Assembly (NCBI GenBank): GCA_026874595.1
Contig: CM049320.1
Location: forward strand, 40,137,214 to 40,201,213
Source: Sipunculus nudus
Lineage: Eukaryota; Annelida; Sipuncula; Golfingiida; Sipunculidae
Direction: 5' to 3'
DNA length: 64,000 nucleotides
The translations under genes and the position numbers were made by a program. The notes below the pieces were generated by a model. It saw only the letters and a program-made list of their open reading frames with translations, searched no databases and was not told the DNA's origin. Below are positions 11,816 through 38,522 of this stretch, piece after piece. The stretch's first letter is position 1. The number at the start of each line of letters is the position of its first letter.

Positions 11816-11899
11816 AATAAATTTTGTTACAGGTTTTTAACTGGTTTGTATCCGAGAGACCTGATGCTCACTTTATTTACAAAAAAAATAATAAATAAA
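11816..11899 (+). terminator. Polyadenylation signals of the lectin gene
   Basis: AATAAA at 11816-11821, and overlapping AATAAA at 11890-11895 and 11894-11899, 105 to 190 nt after the lectin stop codon. Confidence 0.6.
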
Positions 11900-12029
11900 A
11901 GATGCGAAACAGATACAAATTTTTAATCCAGAAAAAATATAAAGAGTGCATTTGCCAATCATTGTTCACCTTTCGTAAGAAAAAAAGGTTTCATATGATA
12001 AATTTGGTATAATTTTTTTGTATCATATA

Positions 12030-12042
12030 TACACATATATGC

Positions 12043-12077
<35 letters not shown>
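12030..12077. repeat. (TA)n(TG)n microsatellite
   Basis: A TA-rich run followed by a TG run, just before the tandem-repeat element. Confidence 0.9.
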
Positions 12078-12106
12078 AGCGTGAATCATGAATTTATCTG
12101 CTTTTT

Positions 12107-14025
12107 ATGCCCCCGCCACAAAGTGGCCGGGGCATATAGTTTTACCCATGTCCGTCATTCCGTCCTTCCGTCCTTCCGTCCTTCCGTCATTCCGAAATCA
12201 AACAGTTGTACGGACTTTTTTTCGCAATGCCTGCAGATATTGGCCTGATTTTTAGTGTGTGGGCAGATATAGACCAGTTACAGATCGAGTTCGCGTTTCG
12301 TCCTGGTTGACCTACTTTTGACCGTTTTACGGCTTCTGAACATAGAAAATCTCATGAAAAATATGAAATTTCATGACAAATACACATGTACGGACTTTTT
12401 TCGCAGTGCCTGCAGATATTGGCCTGATTTTTGGTGTGTGGACAGATATAGACCAGTTAAAGATCGAATTCGCGTTTCGTCCCGGTTGACTTACTTTTGA
12501 CCGTTTTACGGCTCCTAAACTTAGAAATTTTCATGAAAAATAAGAAATATTCATGACAGATACACATGTACGGACTTTTTTTCGCAATGCCTGCAGATAT
12601 TGGCCTGATTTTTGGTGTGTGGGCAGATATAGACCAGTTACAGATCGACTTCGCGTTTCGTCCTGGTTGACCTACTTTTGACCGTTTTACGGCTCCTAAA
12701 CTTAGAAAATTTCATGAAAAATAGAAATATTCATGACAGATACACATGTACGGACTTTTTTTCGCATTGCCTGCAGATATTGGCCTAATTTTTGGCGTGT
12801 GAGCAGATATAGACCAGTTACAGATCGAGTTCGCGTTTCATCCTGGTTGACCTACTTTTGACCGGTTTACGGCTCCTGAACATAGAAAATTTCATGAAAA
12901 ATATGAAATTTCATGACAAAAACTCATGTACGGACTTTTTTCGCAGTGCCTGCAGATATTGGCCTGATTTTTGGTGTGTGAACAGATATAGACCAGTTAA
13001 AGATCGAGTTCGCGTTTCGTCCCGGTTGACTTACTTTTGACCGTTTTACGGCTCCTAAACTTAGACATTTTCATGAAAAATAAGAAATATTCATGACAGA
13101 TACACATGTACGGACTTTTTTTCCCAATGCCTGCAGATATTGGCCTGAATTTTGGTGTGTGGGCAGATATAGACCAGTTACAGATCGAGTTCACGTTTCG
13201 TCCCGGTTGACCTACTTTTGACCGTCTTATGGCTCCTGAACATAGAAAATTTCATGTAAAATATTAATTTTCATGACAAATACACTTGTACAGACTTTTC
13301 TTCATAATACCTGCAGATATTGGCCTGATTTTTGGTGTGTGGGCAGATAATGACCAGTTACAGATCAAGTTCACGTTTTGTCCCAGTTGACCTATTTTTG
13401 ACCGTTTGACGGTGCTCTAACATAGAAAATTTCATAAAAAGGTGCACATGTATGGACTTTTTCTCGCAGTTCCTGCAGATACGGGCCTAATTTTTGGTGT
13501 GTAGGCAGATAATAACCAGTTAAAGATCGAGTTCTTGTTTTGTCTCAGTTGACCTACTTTTGACCATTTGACTGCTCCTGAACATAGAAAGTTTCATGAA
13601 AAATATAAATTTTCATAACAAATGCATATGTACTGACTTTTTTTCCTCAATGCCTGCAAATACCACCCTGATTTTTTTTGTGTGGGCAGATAATGACAGT
13701 TACAAATCGAGTTTGCGTTTCATCCCGATTGACCTACTTTTGATTGTTTTACGGCTCCTAAACATAGAAAATTTCATGAAAGACAGAAATTTTCATGGAA
13801 AATGCACATGTATGGACTTTTTTTCACAATGCCTGCATATACTGGCATGATTTTTGGTGTGTTGCTTGATAATGACCCGTTACAGATCGAGTTTGCATTT
13901 TGCCCTTGTTGACCTACTTTTGACCATACGACACCTCCTGAACTTAAAAAATTTTCCAAATTTTACAAATGTTTCTAATTAGCCCAAGGCGGGGGCATTC
14001 GTGTCGTTCCGACACATCTAGTTTA
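12107..14025. mobile_element. Pearl/Helentron-like element with ten 180-bp tandem units
   Basis: The core repeats with a period of 180 bp. The phrase GTACGGACTTTTTTTCGCA starts at 12208, 12388, 12568, 12748, 12928 and 13108, then in diverged form near 13288, 13449, 13629 and 13809. Unique flanks differ: the left one has ATGCCCCCGCC (12107-12117), GGGGCATATAG and CCGTCCTTCC runs; the right one has GGCGGGGGCAT (13988-13998) and GTTCCGACACATCTAGTTTA (14006-14025). The two GC-rich 11-mers are inverted copies. From memory, Pearl elements of bivalves have unique ends around a tandem core; assignment to that family is inference. No coding capacity. Confidence 0.7.
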
Positions 14026-14049
14026 TTATTATTCTTCATCTCAATCAAC

Positions 14050-14235
14050 ATAATTTGCATTTGCATCTAAAAATATTTGAACGCATTTGCATTTGCATTC
14101 AAATGAAATGAAAATGAACCTTTGGCAACTATTTGAAAATATCTGACAACATTTGCATTTGCATTCAAATGCAATGACTGGTATGGCATCTGCATTTTGG
14201 AAAGCAACGAAGTATTTGCATTTGCATTTCATTCA
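14050..14235. repeat. ATTTGCAT-rich block
   Basis: Eight copies of the octamer ATTTGCAT, mostly as overlapping pairs (ATTTGCATTTGCAT), within about 190 bp. Related ATGCATTT/GCAAATGC-rich stretches lie at 48436-48520 and 49100-49180. Confidence 0.75.
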
Positions 14236-15403
14236 TACGACCGCATTTGATCCCAACTCTGAACGATTAGTCTGGTTTATTTAAAAGTGACCGCGCACCT
14301 TTAGGCCATACATGAGGGGCTGCTGAAATTGCAAAAATATTTGTATTCTCATCCAGCCTGATAATGCGGCCCTCCATACTAGATATAAAGGCACTCTGAC
14401 GCTGGTCGGAGACTCTCTATTGTCAAAGGGGAGAAAATGCGTGTGTCAAAAAATAACTATTTTTTAAGTCATTTGATTTTTCCGCGGAAAAAATAGAAAT
14501 ACATGTACTGATCTTCAGAATTTCATTGATGCCTTTCTTTTTTTAATCATTCCGACTAAATTTGATTTTTAATGGATGGTTTTAATAGGGAAACCCTAAC
14601 CAAAGGGTTAGTATTGAAGATCGTAATAGGATAAAAACCACCTGAAGTCCTAAGTAATGTTGCCAACTCATGCTCTTGTCTCGATTTTGTCAAAACATTT
14701 ATAACGATATCATGCCAAATAGACTATATTTTAGCCAGACGATTTCCACGTATCACGTGTGGAACGTTACACTTACAACAAAAGCAATGTTTTGTTCGTC
14801 TTTTTCTTACCTCAATAGTTCCGATGAACCGATCGGTATACTAACATCGGAAATATGCAAATGATGTGGCAAAGTTATCGGACTGAAACTTCAGTCCGTA
14901 TATATGGAAGCCCCACTTGCCAACTTCGGCAGATTAAAAAAAAATATGTTTAACATTTTTAAATTTATTCTAGATTATGCTCCCATACAGCCTCCCCAGA
15001 AAAGAAAAGCATGTGCGCCAATAGAAAACACGAGGTCTCTTGCAGAAAAAATGATGTATTTATTTGCAGTAGAATATATTTACATTATTAGACAACATAA
15101 CAGTTTATAATTTGTTGCAAGAGTCCATAAATTATTAAGATTTTATTGCAGGCTGCACAGGGTTAGATCTTTGTATTTTGGCATTTCATGTAAAAACTGG
15201 CAACCAGTATTGTACAAAATATACTGTAAAATTAGGAAGTGAATTATGCATTTCTTATTAACAATCCATTGCACGAAATGTTAACAATACTTAGCGATAA
15301 TGTGTGATCATAAGATAATTTCTTCAGTGCATTTAACATTAAAATATCACCAAGTGAATGTTGACAGCCCTGCCGAGCACCGGCGGAGGGCTCCTCAATT
15401 GGT
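14236..15403. other. Intergenic sequence between convergent genes
   Basis: No coding exon was recognised. It probably includes the 3' untranslated region of the minus-strand kelch-pseudocaspase gene. One AATAAA on the minus strand at 15142-15147 lies about 580 nt past its stop codon and is a candidate polyadenylation signal. Confidence 0.4.
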
Positions 15404-15573
15404 CATTAGCGCCATCTGGTATTCACCTATAGAAGCAATGTTAATCTGAAGAATTGTATTTCATATATCATGATTAGAATATTATTACAGAACTGAAGTG
15501 AAATGCATGCCTAAACACAGAAAAATATATAACAAAGTATAGTGTTAAACAGGTGTACCAGATGGCGCTCATG
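15404..15573. mobile_element. MITE with inverted ends
   Basis: The left end at 15404-15428 (AGCGCCATCTGGTA core) is matched inverted at 15551-15573 (TACCAGATGGCGCT core), with a 2-nt gap. About 170 bp in total and non-coding. It lies just 3' of the caspase-like gene. Confidence 0.65.
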
Positions 15574-15727
15574 AAAAATAGAGAAATTACCGTAAGTAAC
15601 AAACAAATTAATTACCGTACGTGATCGCGCATTCATGATACACTTTTTCTGTTTCTAATTGAATGAGCACAATGAATTTCAAATATACTTGGTCCTGGGA
15701 ATTGCAGTTGTGGAAGGAAAGGATCAT

Positions 15728-29822
<14,095 letters not shown>

Positions 29823-30616
29823 CGTGGTGCTGATATAGCATAAATAATCATTATGATAATTATCATCATCGTCATAATTTTACAATAATCAACAACAACA
29901 AACCAATAATGATAATAATAATAATTATTATAATTATTATTATTGTTATTATTAATATTATTATTATTAGTTTTATTATCAAAATTATGATGATTAAAAT
30001 AATGATAATCATTTATCATCAACGTCGTCATTATTTTTCATAAAAATCAATACTAAAACATTAGAAACAAAAGCAATCATAAAAATGAAGATGATAAAAA
30101 TAATAATAATAATTTCTCGGTAGGGCATACGTGCCTGAACATCTTTTGACCCCCTCCCCCTCCCCCCATCACCCCCCCCCCCCACCCCCCACCCCCGTCC
30201 CTGTCCCCACGACTAACTCCTGTAGGCACCCGTGATCATGGAACATTTATATATAACCTGATATTTCATGTGAACATGACTGATACCCTCCGGTCATTGT
30301 TCGAGCAGATTCATTCAACAAGGTCGCCCCGTTAACAGGTGCATTGTTCAGATAATTCGTGTACTGATTAGCGCTTGTTGATCGAAATGTGTACCTGCTG
30401 AATGGCTATCACCTAGCTGTGTTATATGTAAAATTTAATGGTGATCCCTGCCGCTTGGCTCTACTTGTGTGTACTAGGTGATCTATATCAGTGTGGAGCC
30501 AATAAATTTGTTACCTCCCTCAAGGAGTGTTTTGTATACATACTCGGTGGCACAATCTAATACTTATAAATGGAAGTTGGTCCACTTTTGTCATTGTTCT
30601 CTGAAACCGCTTTGCG

Positions 30617-30679
<63 letters not shown>
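30617..30679. repeat. (TA)n microsatellite
   Basis: TA run with one early AAA interruption. Confidence 0.95.
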
Positions 30680-30681
<2 letters not shown>

Positions 30682-32037
30682 GGTATCGTGATTTACCTCA
30701 TTTACTGAGTAATGTTCCCACAGTTACCTCGCCGATATGAGAAGAAAAAAGTATCAATGTACACATCATTTTGAGTGCTTTTTTGCGTGGTTTTAATTGT
30801 GTGGCGGCTACCATCGAGAACAGCCGAACTGCCTTCGGCAAAGACAAGAATGCGTCCTCGCATGGTGATATGGTAATTCACAACACCGGATTATGGTCTG
30901 TTGTGCATATGTATAGCCCCTGCTGTCAGTGACGGATTTAAGAATGTTAGGCCTGATGTTTGACCGTATCACTGACCAACTTGCCTGGTCAGTAAATGTA
31001 TAAAACATGTGACTTGAGATGTCTTATGTCAGCATGCAATAATGGGTAATCACCCAATTCACCCAGGTAATCCTTGTGCATGATGTTGAAATGACCACAA
31101 CAAGTGTCGCTGCACTAAAGCTTGCATTTATATCCTCAACAATTCTTGAACAGCTGTATCACATAAACTACCCAAGGACTTCTATGCATCACGATTTCAT
31201 TAACTGAACTCTGTTTTCTTACTTTTATTGCATGGTTTCCCACTTTAAATACATCATCTACCGTCCCTACAGAACACATTATTCCTTACATTGATTGGTT
31301 CCCCACCATAATACATAATTTAGTTCCTTCATAACCAAAAAAATGTCCAAAGGTCAAGCAAAGGGGTCCAGGCCGGACAAATTGGTCTAAAACCCGCAAA
31401 AGAGGTTGCGGCGGCTGAAATTAAGGGGGGGGGGGGATTGGGTGTTGTCCAGGGTGACCGCTTCTGCTACTAACTAGGTATGCATACTCAAGTTTCTTTC
31501 TTTAGAAACAGCTTCTTTGCCTTAAACAAACATTTAATTCATCTTTCAATCTATCCTTTGTACGTCTTATCAGTCAAAGATCTTCGAAAATCTTAATGCC
31601 CCCGTACAATTCCGGTTCGCAAATATATACATCATCACTGACCAGGTAATCAAGGTAAACGTTCTTTTAAATGAATTTCTTACCACGAGCACAACACCAC
31701 AAAGTAAATATAAATAATTGTACATATATCGTATTGAAGCAGTATCCGACTGAAAATCTATATTTTATTTCAACTTTCAGAATGAAAAAGGAGCCAACAT
31801 TTCTCATCTCATTTAACACATCCCCCCCCCATACCACCACCTCGGTAAAAAAAGGGTTTACCAGGTTAATCAGTTGGTATTTATAAAATGCTGAACCGAT
31901 CTCGGTGACAATTGAGGAGGAATGGGACAGGGAACACCACGTTAACTCTTTGATAAATTTCTCTCGGCGGAGGTATATACGCTCTACTGGATGCCACTCT
32001 AGTTGTCTCTGCCAGGAGGGTATGAGTTCAACCCCGT

Positions 32038-32038
<1 letters not shown>

Positions 32039-32071
<33 letters not shown>

Positions 32072-32180
32072 TGTGTATGTGTGTTTGTATGTGTATATGT
32101 GTGTTTGTATAAGTGTGTGTATGTGTGTTTGTATGTGTGTGTGTAAGTGTGTTGGTATGTGTGTTTCTGTGTGTTTGTTC
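32039..32180. repeat. (GT)n microsatellite, interrupted
   Basis: GT repeats with regular GTAT and GTTT interruptions, leading directly into dispersed repeat A copy 2. Confidence 0.9.
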
Positions 32181-32335
32181 ATAGCGTAACTCATGCAATC
32201 ATGAACGAAATCTCATGAAATTTTCAGGTGATTTCGGGATCAGAAACATGATCCGGATTCAGGAACTTTTCAAGGAATATTTGCATATGTAGAGTCACTT
32301 ATGCACGAATGGAGCCGGTGAAATTCCATTAAATA
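32175..32335 (+). repeat. Dispersed repeat family A, copy 2
   Basis: Shares TCATGAAATTTTCAGG, GATCCGGATTCAGGAAC, AAGGAATATTTGCA and CACTTATGCACGAA with copies 1 and 3. Confidence 0.6.
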
Positions 32336-33094
32336 ATTCTTTGAATGACACTCAGAAACAATCAAAAGAAGTAGAAAGAAAAATGAATAGAACAATATGA
32401 AAAAGATCTTTCCTAATTATAAACAGAAACCTACTGGGAACATTTGTTGTTAAATTGAACTTGAAAACACCCTGTGTATACAAGTGGTGTTTTTTCCACT
32501 ACAACAAACTAAATCTGACATGTTTTTGACTCGCATCAGGTCATAGTTACTATCACGGTCAAGGGCGGACAAAAACGGAATCGGTGTCGTGTTATCACTT
32601 ATTAATTTATTAGACTCAGTGTAACTGAAAAAAAAAATGACAAAGAATGGGTAGAAGATGAGTGTTGTGCATGGACTGTCAGGTCAAAGTGGTGACTAAG
32701 TGGTAACCCGAAGTGTATAATTAGGTATAATGGCTCCAAAGTCTATGACCCCCATCTTAATACAAATACGCTGAAGATGAGTGGTTACATTTATAAACAA
32801 ATACATGTAGGTCTCTTGTCTGGATAAAAAAAAAACGCAGGTAGCGCGATGTTTTAGTTAGACATCTTACAACTTGAGTATAAACAACGTATAAAGATAA
32901 CATGTTAAATCGGGGCCAAAGGACTTACTTTGGGTCCTTTCTCAATTCTATTGTTAGGAAGTTTGTCAGTAACTGCTTATTGACGCTTAGAATTGTTGCG
33001 TTTCCATTAAATACATTTTTGTTTCTACTGTTGTTAGTTGGACCAATAACTCCGGCTCTGATCTCTATCACATTTGATTATTTTAATTTTAAGT

Positions 33095-33375
33095 TATTGC
33101 CTCCGCCAGGTTATGCGTTCATCCCTTTTCATGTGTGTGTTTGTTTGTTCACAATATAACTCATGCGATCATGAATTTAATATTATTAACATTTTCAGGG
33201 AATGCGCTGAGGAAGAATCGATTAGATTTTGGTGTTGATCCAGAACATGACCCGGATTCAGGATCGTCATCAAGGAATATTCACAAATGTACAGTCACTT
33301 ATGAACACATAAACCTGGGCCGAATAAGTGAATGCAAACAAATGGCTAAAACTTGCATCCCATAGAATGCAGTTT
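33095..33375 (+). repeat. Dispersed repeat family A, copy 3
   Basis: Contains AACATTTTCAGGGAATGCG, ATGACCCGGATTCAGGATCG, AAGGAATATTCACAAATGTA and GAATAAGTGAATGCA. The 5' part GCCAGGTTATGCGTTCATCC resembles GGATATGCGTTCATCC in copy 1. Confidence 0.6.
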
Positions 33376-33770
33376 TTTAGTAATACAATAATCTTAATTT
33401 TACGCAAAACTAACATCCTTACATGAATATATTTTAGATGAACAACCTGATAAAATCAATCCAACAAGAAAATATAAGTGAGGAGAGAAAATACACCGGG
33501 GTGAGTAATGACAATGACACCACCATGCAGTGTCAGTTAGTATCAGGTATATGTATAGGTGTACTATAGGCCCAGTGGAAGGACTCTGTCATGCAGTGTG
33601 TACAAAGTCTATCTAACGAGATTCGGGTTTGATATATTGGTTTGTCAACGATAAATATTTAGACTGGCGTCCATGTGTGTCTGTAGGATGTTGCAATGTA
33701 AATTACCGAACAAAAAATAAAGAACAAAAAATATGGTTTGAGTATTATTAATTTAAGTATCTCTCTCTCT

Positions 33771-33869
33771 CATTCACTCTCTCTCTCTGTCTCTCTGTCT
33801 CTCTCTATATTTATAATTATAATAATATATATATTATAATTATATAAAATATATAAATATATATAATTT

Positions 33870-33943
<74 letters not shown>
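33771..33943. repeat. (CT)n and (TA)n microsatellites
   Basis: Short CT-rich run at 33771-33808 followed by TA-rich sequence ending in a pure TA run at about 33884-33943. Confidence 0.9.
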
Positions 33944-33945
<2 letters not shown>

Positions 33946-36900
33946 GGCATGGTCTCAGTGTATCCATGTAGCGATAACTATGGCTAACAATGGATGGAGT
34001 CTCATAAAACTAGGGGATACCATGAAGTTAATGACGTTTTATGGCGAGGGACAGTCACCTCAAGTGACCGCAGAGGTGCTCTTTATCGTGTGACCTTCAC
34101 CGGGTGGTCTTGACCTTAAGTGTAACCTCGCGGGGCGAACAGAGACAGACCACTTTCATGTTAAACCTCATTTCATGAACAAGTTCGTTTTCAGAATCCC
34201 ATGCCGCAGCTGATTTGGTTTATGTATCCTTTACATGAAGCATTTCAGATATGTATTTATCCACACGCATATCACTTAAACACACAGTGTGCGATATAAT
34301 CGCACGTGTTAATACTTCATCAAATAAAACTCCAATAACCTACGTATGTTTGTGTACAGATTATGAAAGTGACTGCACTCATGTGACACACGTGGGCAAA
34401 AGAAAAAAAGAAAGAAATACCTTGTATTGAGGTAACCGTTCTAGGGCGGAGCTGTATAAACGTGAACGCCGCCAGGTAAGTCCGACCGGCCACACACAGT
34501 AGGACCGGGCCCACCTTATCAGTGTACCGTTGGTCCGTGATTCGTCATACTTTCTCCAGGTACTAACATGTTATCAGCTCCCCCTTGTCTTATCTAGTCA
34601 CTTAATTTCATCTATGGTTCTTCTCACCTCATTAATATAAGCTTTAATTGTAGTTTTTTTCCTTGTCTTTTTTGTTACTATAACTGCCTCCATTTGTAGC
34701 TCAGATGACTTTTAGCGATCACTCTTTATCCATCGCCCGTCTGTCCGTTAACAAGACACAAATCGTAACCTTTAGACCTAGAATCTTCCTACTACACATC
34801 CAGGGAGCTCCATGAAAAATTTCCTTGAAAATCTGATATTAGTTCTCTGTTACCCATATAATCCGAGATATGGGGCTCTTAAGTACCCCCCAAAATAATT
34901 TAAAAAATAATACAAATGCTCCAGTACTTGTATAACTATTACTTCGATCGCCATGGCTCCTTGCATGCATACTGATCATGGAGTGTTTCATCATTTCCTG
35001 CAGACTAATGGCTGATTTTTTTTTCGATTTTTTACGCATTTTTGTTTCTCTATTTTTTAGACCTTCAAATGAAGTAGTCTGGCTGATAATAGAGCATAAA
35101 TGGTAACCACTAGGTAGAAAAAATATACAGGTACTGTTCTCAGGCACTTTTTTCAGAAATCACTGCGGGCGGGCGGGCGGTATTTTATTTTTGACCTCTT
35201 TTTGTATGTTTCGATAATAATGTTATATGATCAGGGAAAAGCATGAAAATGTTTTTTTCTTCTTGCTAAACAGGTAAAAGCATTAAAAACAAAGGAAATC
35301 GTATCAAAGTTGTATTTTATATCTTCTTGAAAGATGAAAATCAAAATAAAAATGTTTGATGCAGGGGTTAAAATTGACGCGGGCGGTGTCTGAGAACAAT
35401 ACCTTTCATACTTTTTGCCTTAAACCTAGAATCTTCTATCTGTACATCTAGGGAGGACTTAGGCCAATCTCCTTAGAAACTTGAAATTTGGTCATAGTAA
35501 CCTACATTGTGCAAGATATGTGAAAGAACATGATTTAAGCACCCTAAAGGACAGATTTGCATGATTGGTAACAGTTGGATGGAGAAATTTCTAATTTGAC
35601 TAAGATCCAGGAAGGTTACTTAACAATTTCTTGGAAATCTGAAGTAATGTCACTCTGACCTTTATTTTGCAAGCTGTGTGAAAGAACATGATTTTAACAC
35701 TTGTAATCAGATGGGTACAGATGATAGCAGCTAGATGTCGAATAAGGTCACTGTAACCTTTATCTAAGGTCTAAAGGCAAAATGCATTGTTTTTGCACTC
35801 TGGGAGTCATGTTACCCATTTCTCTAGGTTCCTTGAATTCAGCTGAGCGTCATGGCCAATGGACCACTTGTAAATGGTGACCTATCTAATTCTAAACTTG
35901 TGTATTCATATTTGCAGAATATTATTCCGCTTCGGCAGTACATGACAGAGCGATACCTGTCACCCAGGCCCGGTGTCTCTACCGCACCTGCGGGTCCATA
36001 GTGTAATCATCTTATTGTTTCGTCATAATACCGATGAGCATATGAAAGACGCACTCGGGCGTAAGCCTCGGTAGTGCCAACCGTGAAAACACTCACTGCT
36101 CCTGGGCCGTGCTCTGTCCCTACATTACAGAAACGGGTTATTTACTTGGTATTGGTTTAAAAATGCGTGATAAATATCAGACAATTATGACACACAATTT
36201 GTTCTTTTGAAATTTCAAAACAAACACTCATATTTTTCAGCCTTGGACTACGGTCTGTCAACACACGGATCATCCATTCATGAAAGGTTTCCCTAATCCA
36301 AAGAGAAACTAAATCTGTATGATATTAATGGCATTTTATTTTAATTTTTCTTTAAACACGTTGATTTTTATCAACTGTATTCGTTAGAGACACAGGTCAA
36401 GACTCAAATATTATTTGTTGTTATAATAGTGGCAGGGAGACTGGTACAAGCAGGTCGACATAATTTACTGTTCAGATTAGATGACACAAGGTGGACCTAC
36501 TCGGCTGTGACGTCACATTAATCATTGTCATGTACCGGTGCTCTTTGACAGATGACCTCTGTAGGAGGTCAGAAACGCGTTTCACGCGCAGGTAACATAT
36601 TGTTCTTCCTATCAGTCGTTGATAGTATGTTCTCAGGTTATTCACTACCACTCGGTATTAATTTGAAGTTGCTTACTTACAATGATTGCTATTTTTTAAT
36701 AAAAAATATTCATGAGAATAATAAATAAATATTTATCAGTTAAATTTTAGATGTATAATACATGTACATACAAGGTATTCATTTCCTTTTTTCTATGATA
36801 AAATATAATAAGGACAGACCAAGTGGAGACTTGTAAAAACTCACTCTGTTCCTCTTTCCGCAGACTCCTCACTTGGCAGCTAATCCCATCATATGGTTTT

Positions 36901-38522
36901 ACTGTAGTCCGAACCAAGTGGCCATAAAAATTTATAAATGCCTATATTAATAGGAATGGACGCTGACATTCCATTAATCGCACAACGTCACAATATTATA
37001 ATATACACAAGCCTAGCTTGCATTTTTTTAATGTAAAGAGCTCCGATCTCCCGGAGAGTGATATGCTTTGGAAAAGCAAACAATACAAGTATATAAATTC
37101 ATGATTTTATATAAACCAGTGAAAAGGTTTAATAGAATGGTAAGATTAAATATGTATTAGACATTTTTAGCATGAAGATTGTATAAAACACATATATGGT
37201 GTGACCTTGGAACAGAAACACTCCCCTTGTGGGTATGTTATATTCACATAACTGTCCGGGAAAGGTGAAATACACTTGGAGAGTTCCTTGTTTTACTTAA
37301 GTTCTTTTGTTTGTAAGGCTAATAGGTAGTTCAAGATATGTCTTTGTTATTAATTATGGTAATACCGCTTCCGCATCTCAGCGCAACCCTGCGTTCATTC
37401 AATGAAACACAAAATGTGTGATAAAAATATCCCTAATTAGAAATTTCCTTGTATGTTTTCCTATCGAGTTGATTAAATACGTGTATATTTTTACTGCAGT
37501 GAGCGAAAATATAATTCAAGCTTACAAGTTAATCAACGAGAGAGACGTAACATCTCAATCATTCAGAGTTTGAATACTATATGGCGCTGAGAAGCATATT
37601 AAAGCGGTATTTACTGAAATAACAAAAATGGTATTCCAAATATTTCATGTCAAACAAAAGTGTTCCAAATCTCATAATATAATCATAAAACACACTTGCC
37701 TTTATATATATATAACATATTAATACAAATTTTGTATCCAAATCCTGGAGGTAAAACATTTTTATTTCTATTTTTTACAAAAACATGAGGTTGTTTGATA
37801 GCACTGTTAACTCGGCAGTGACGTCAGCTACAGGAATACCCCTCTGTGACTTTAAATTCTAGATCTCATCAAAAGCTTACTATTTCTGACCCTGTCAGCC
37901 CAAAATCTTCAGTAAAGAATAAAAAAAAAAACATGTATTGCTATATTTAATTCAATGGTAAAGGTTTCCGGCGAGTCACACTTTGCTCCAGCCAATCACA
38001 TCACGGCACAGTTTCTGTTCTTGATGCTCTGAACATTACAAACCTCATGTGCCATTGCCCAATAGTTTTAAAATTTAAATAACTCCCACTGAACCGGTCT
38101 TTTGTCATTCTTGCATCTCCAAAAAAGTAAAGTATATATGTATATGTCTCAATTCAGGGCTAAAGACACGAAAAAAAATAACCCTACATACCCGGTAATG
38201 GCAACGTAGCCTGATAAAGATATTCAGTGTTTTGATGCTGCATTCTCCAGATTTAGTTATGTAATTTACCGCCTGATGGCAGCAACAGCACTCCGATACC
38301 CGCTCCGACTAGGTTGGACCTGCATGTAAGAATAAGTTACTGAGAGTGTTCTATAAGAACTGAAAGGTCATTTTACGGTTGCTGGAACACGTGCAACGAA
38401 TCATAGCAAAACTCTTATTAAATATTTAAATATTACATCTAAAGCAGGCACCGAGAAAATAACCAAAGAGCGAATATATACTTTCTAAACATTATTTAAT
38501 TTATAAATTATTGGTCGTTTCA

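Larger units (their letters stand above)
29830..38522. other. Intergenic region upstream of the kelch-pseudocaspase gene
   Basis: No coding exon could be supported on either strand. It holds ATT-rich low-complexity sequence (29886-30110), a C-rich tract (30146-30190), microsatellites at 30617-30679, 32039-32180 and 33771-33943, two copies of dispersed repeat A, and a GGGCGGGCGG run at 35166-35180. The promoter of the minus-strand gene should lie in its left part; no confident core promoter was recognised. Confidence 0.5.

Noticed and set aside
12107-14025. Tandem repeats considered as a CRISPR-like array
   Set aside because: Units are 180 bp, contiguous and without unique spacers, in a eukaryotic genome.
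34423-34500. Possible 5' exon of the kelch-pseudocaspase gene (GC-richer, minus-strand donor CAAG/GTATTT)
   Set aside because: Only a donor-like site and composition support it; no acceptor match or coding homology.
38270-38325. Minus-strand segment between CATGCAG and GTAAAT, hydrophobic (NLVGAGIGVLLLPSGG)
   Set aside because: Splice-like borders, but it follows the sulfotransferase stop codon and joins to nothing recognisable.
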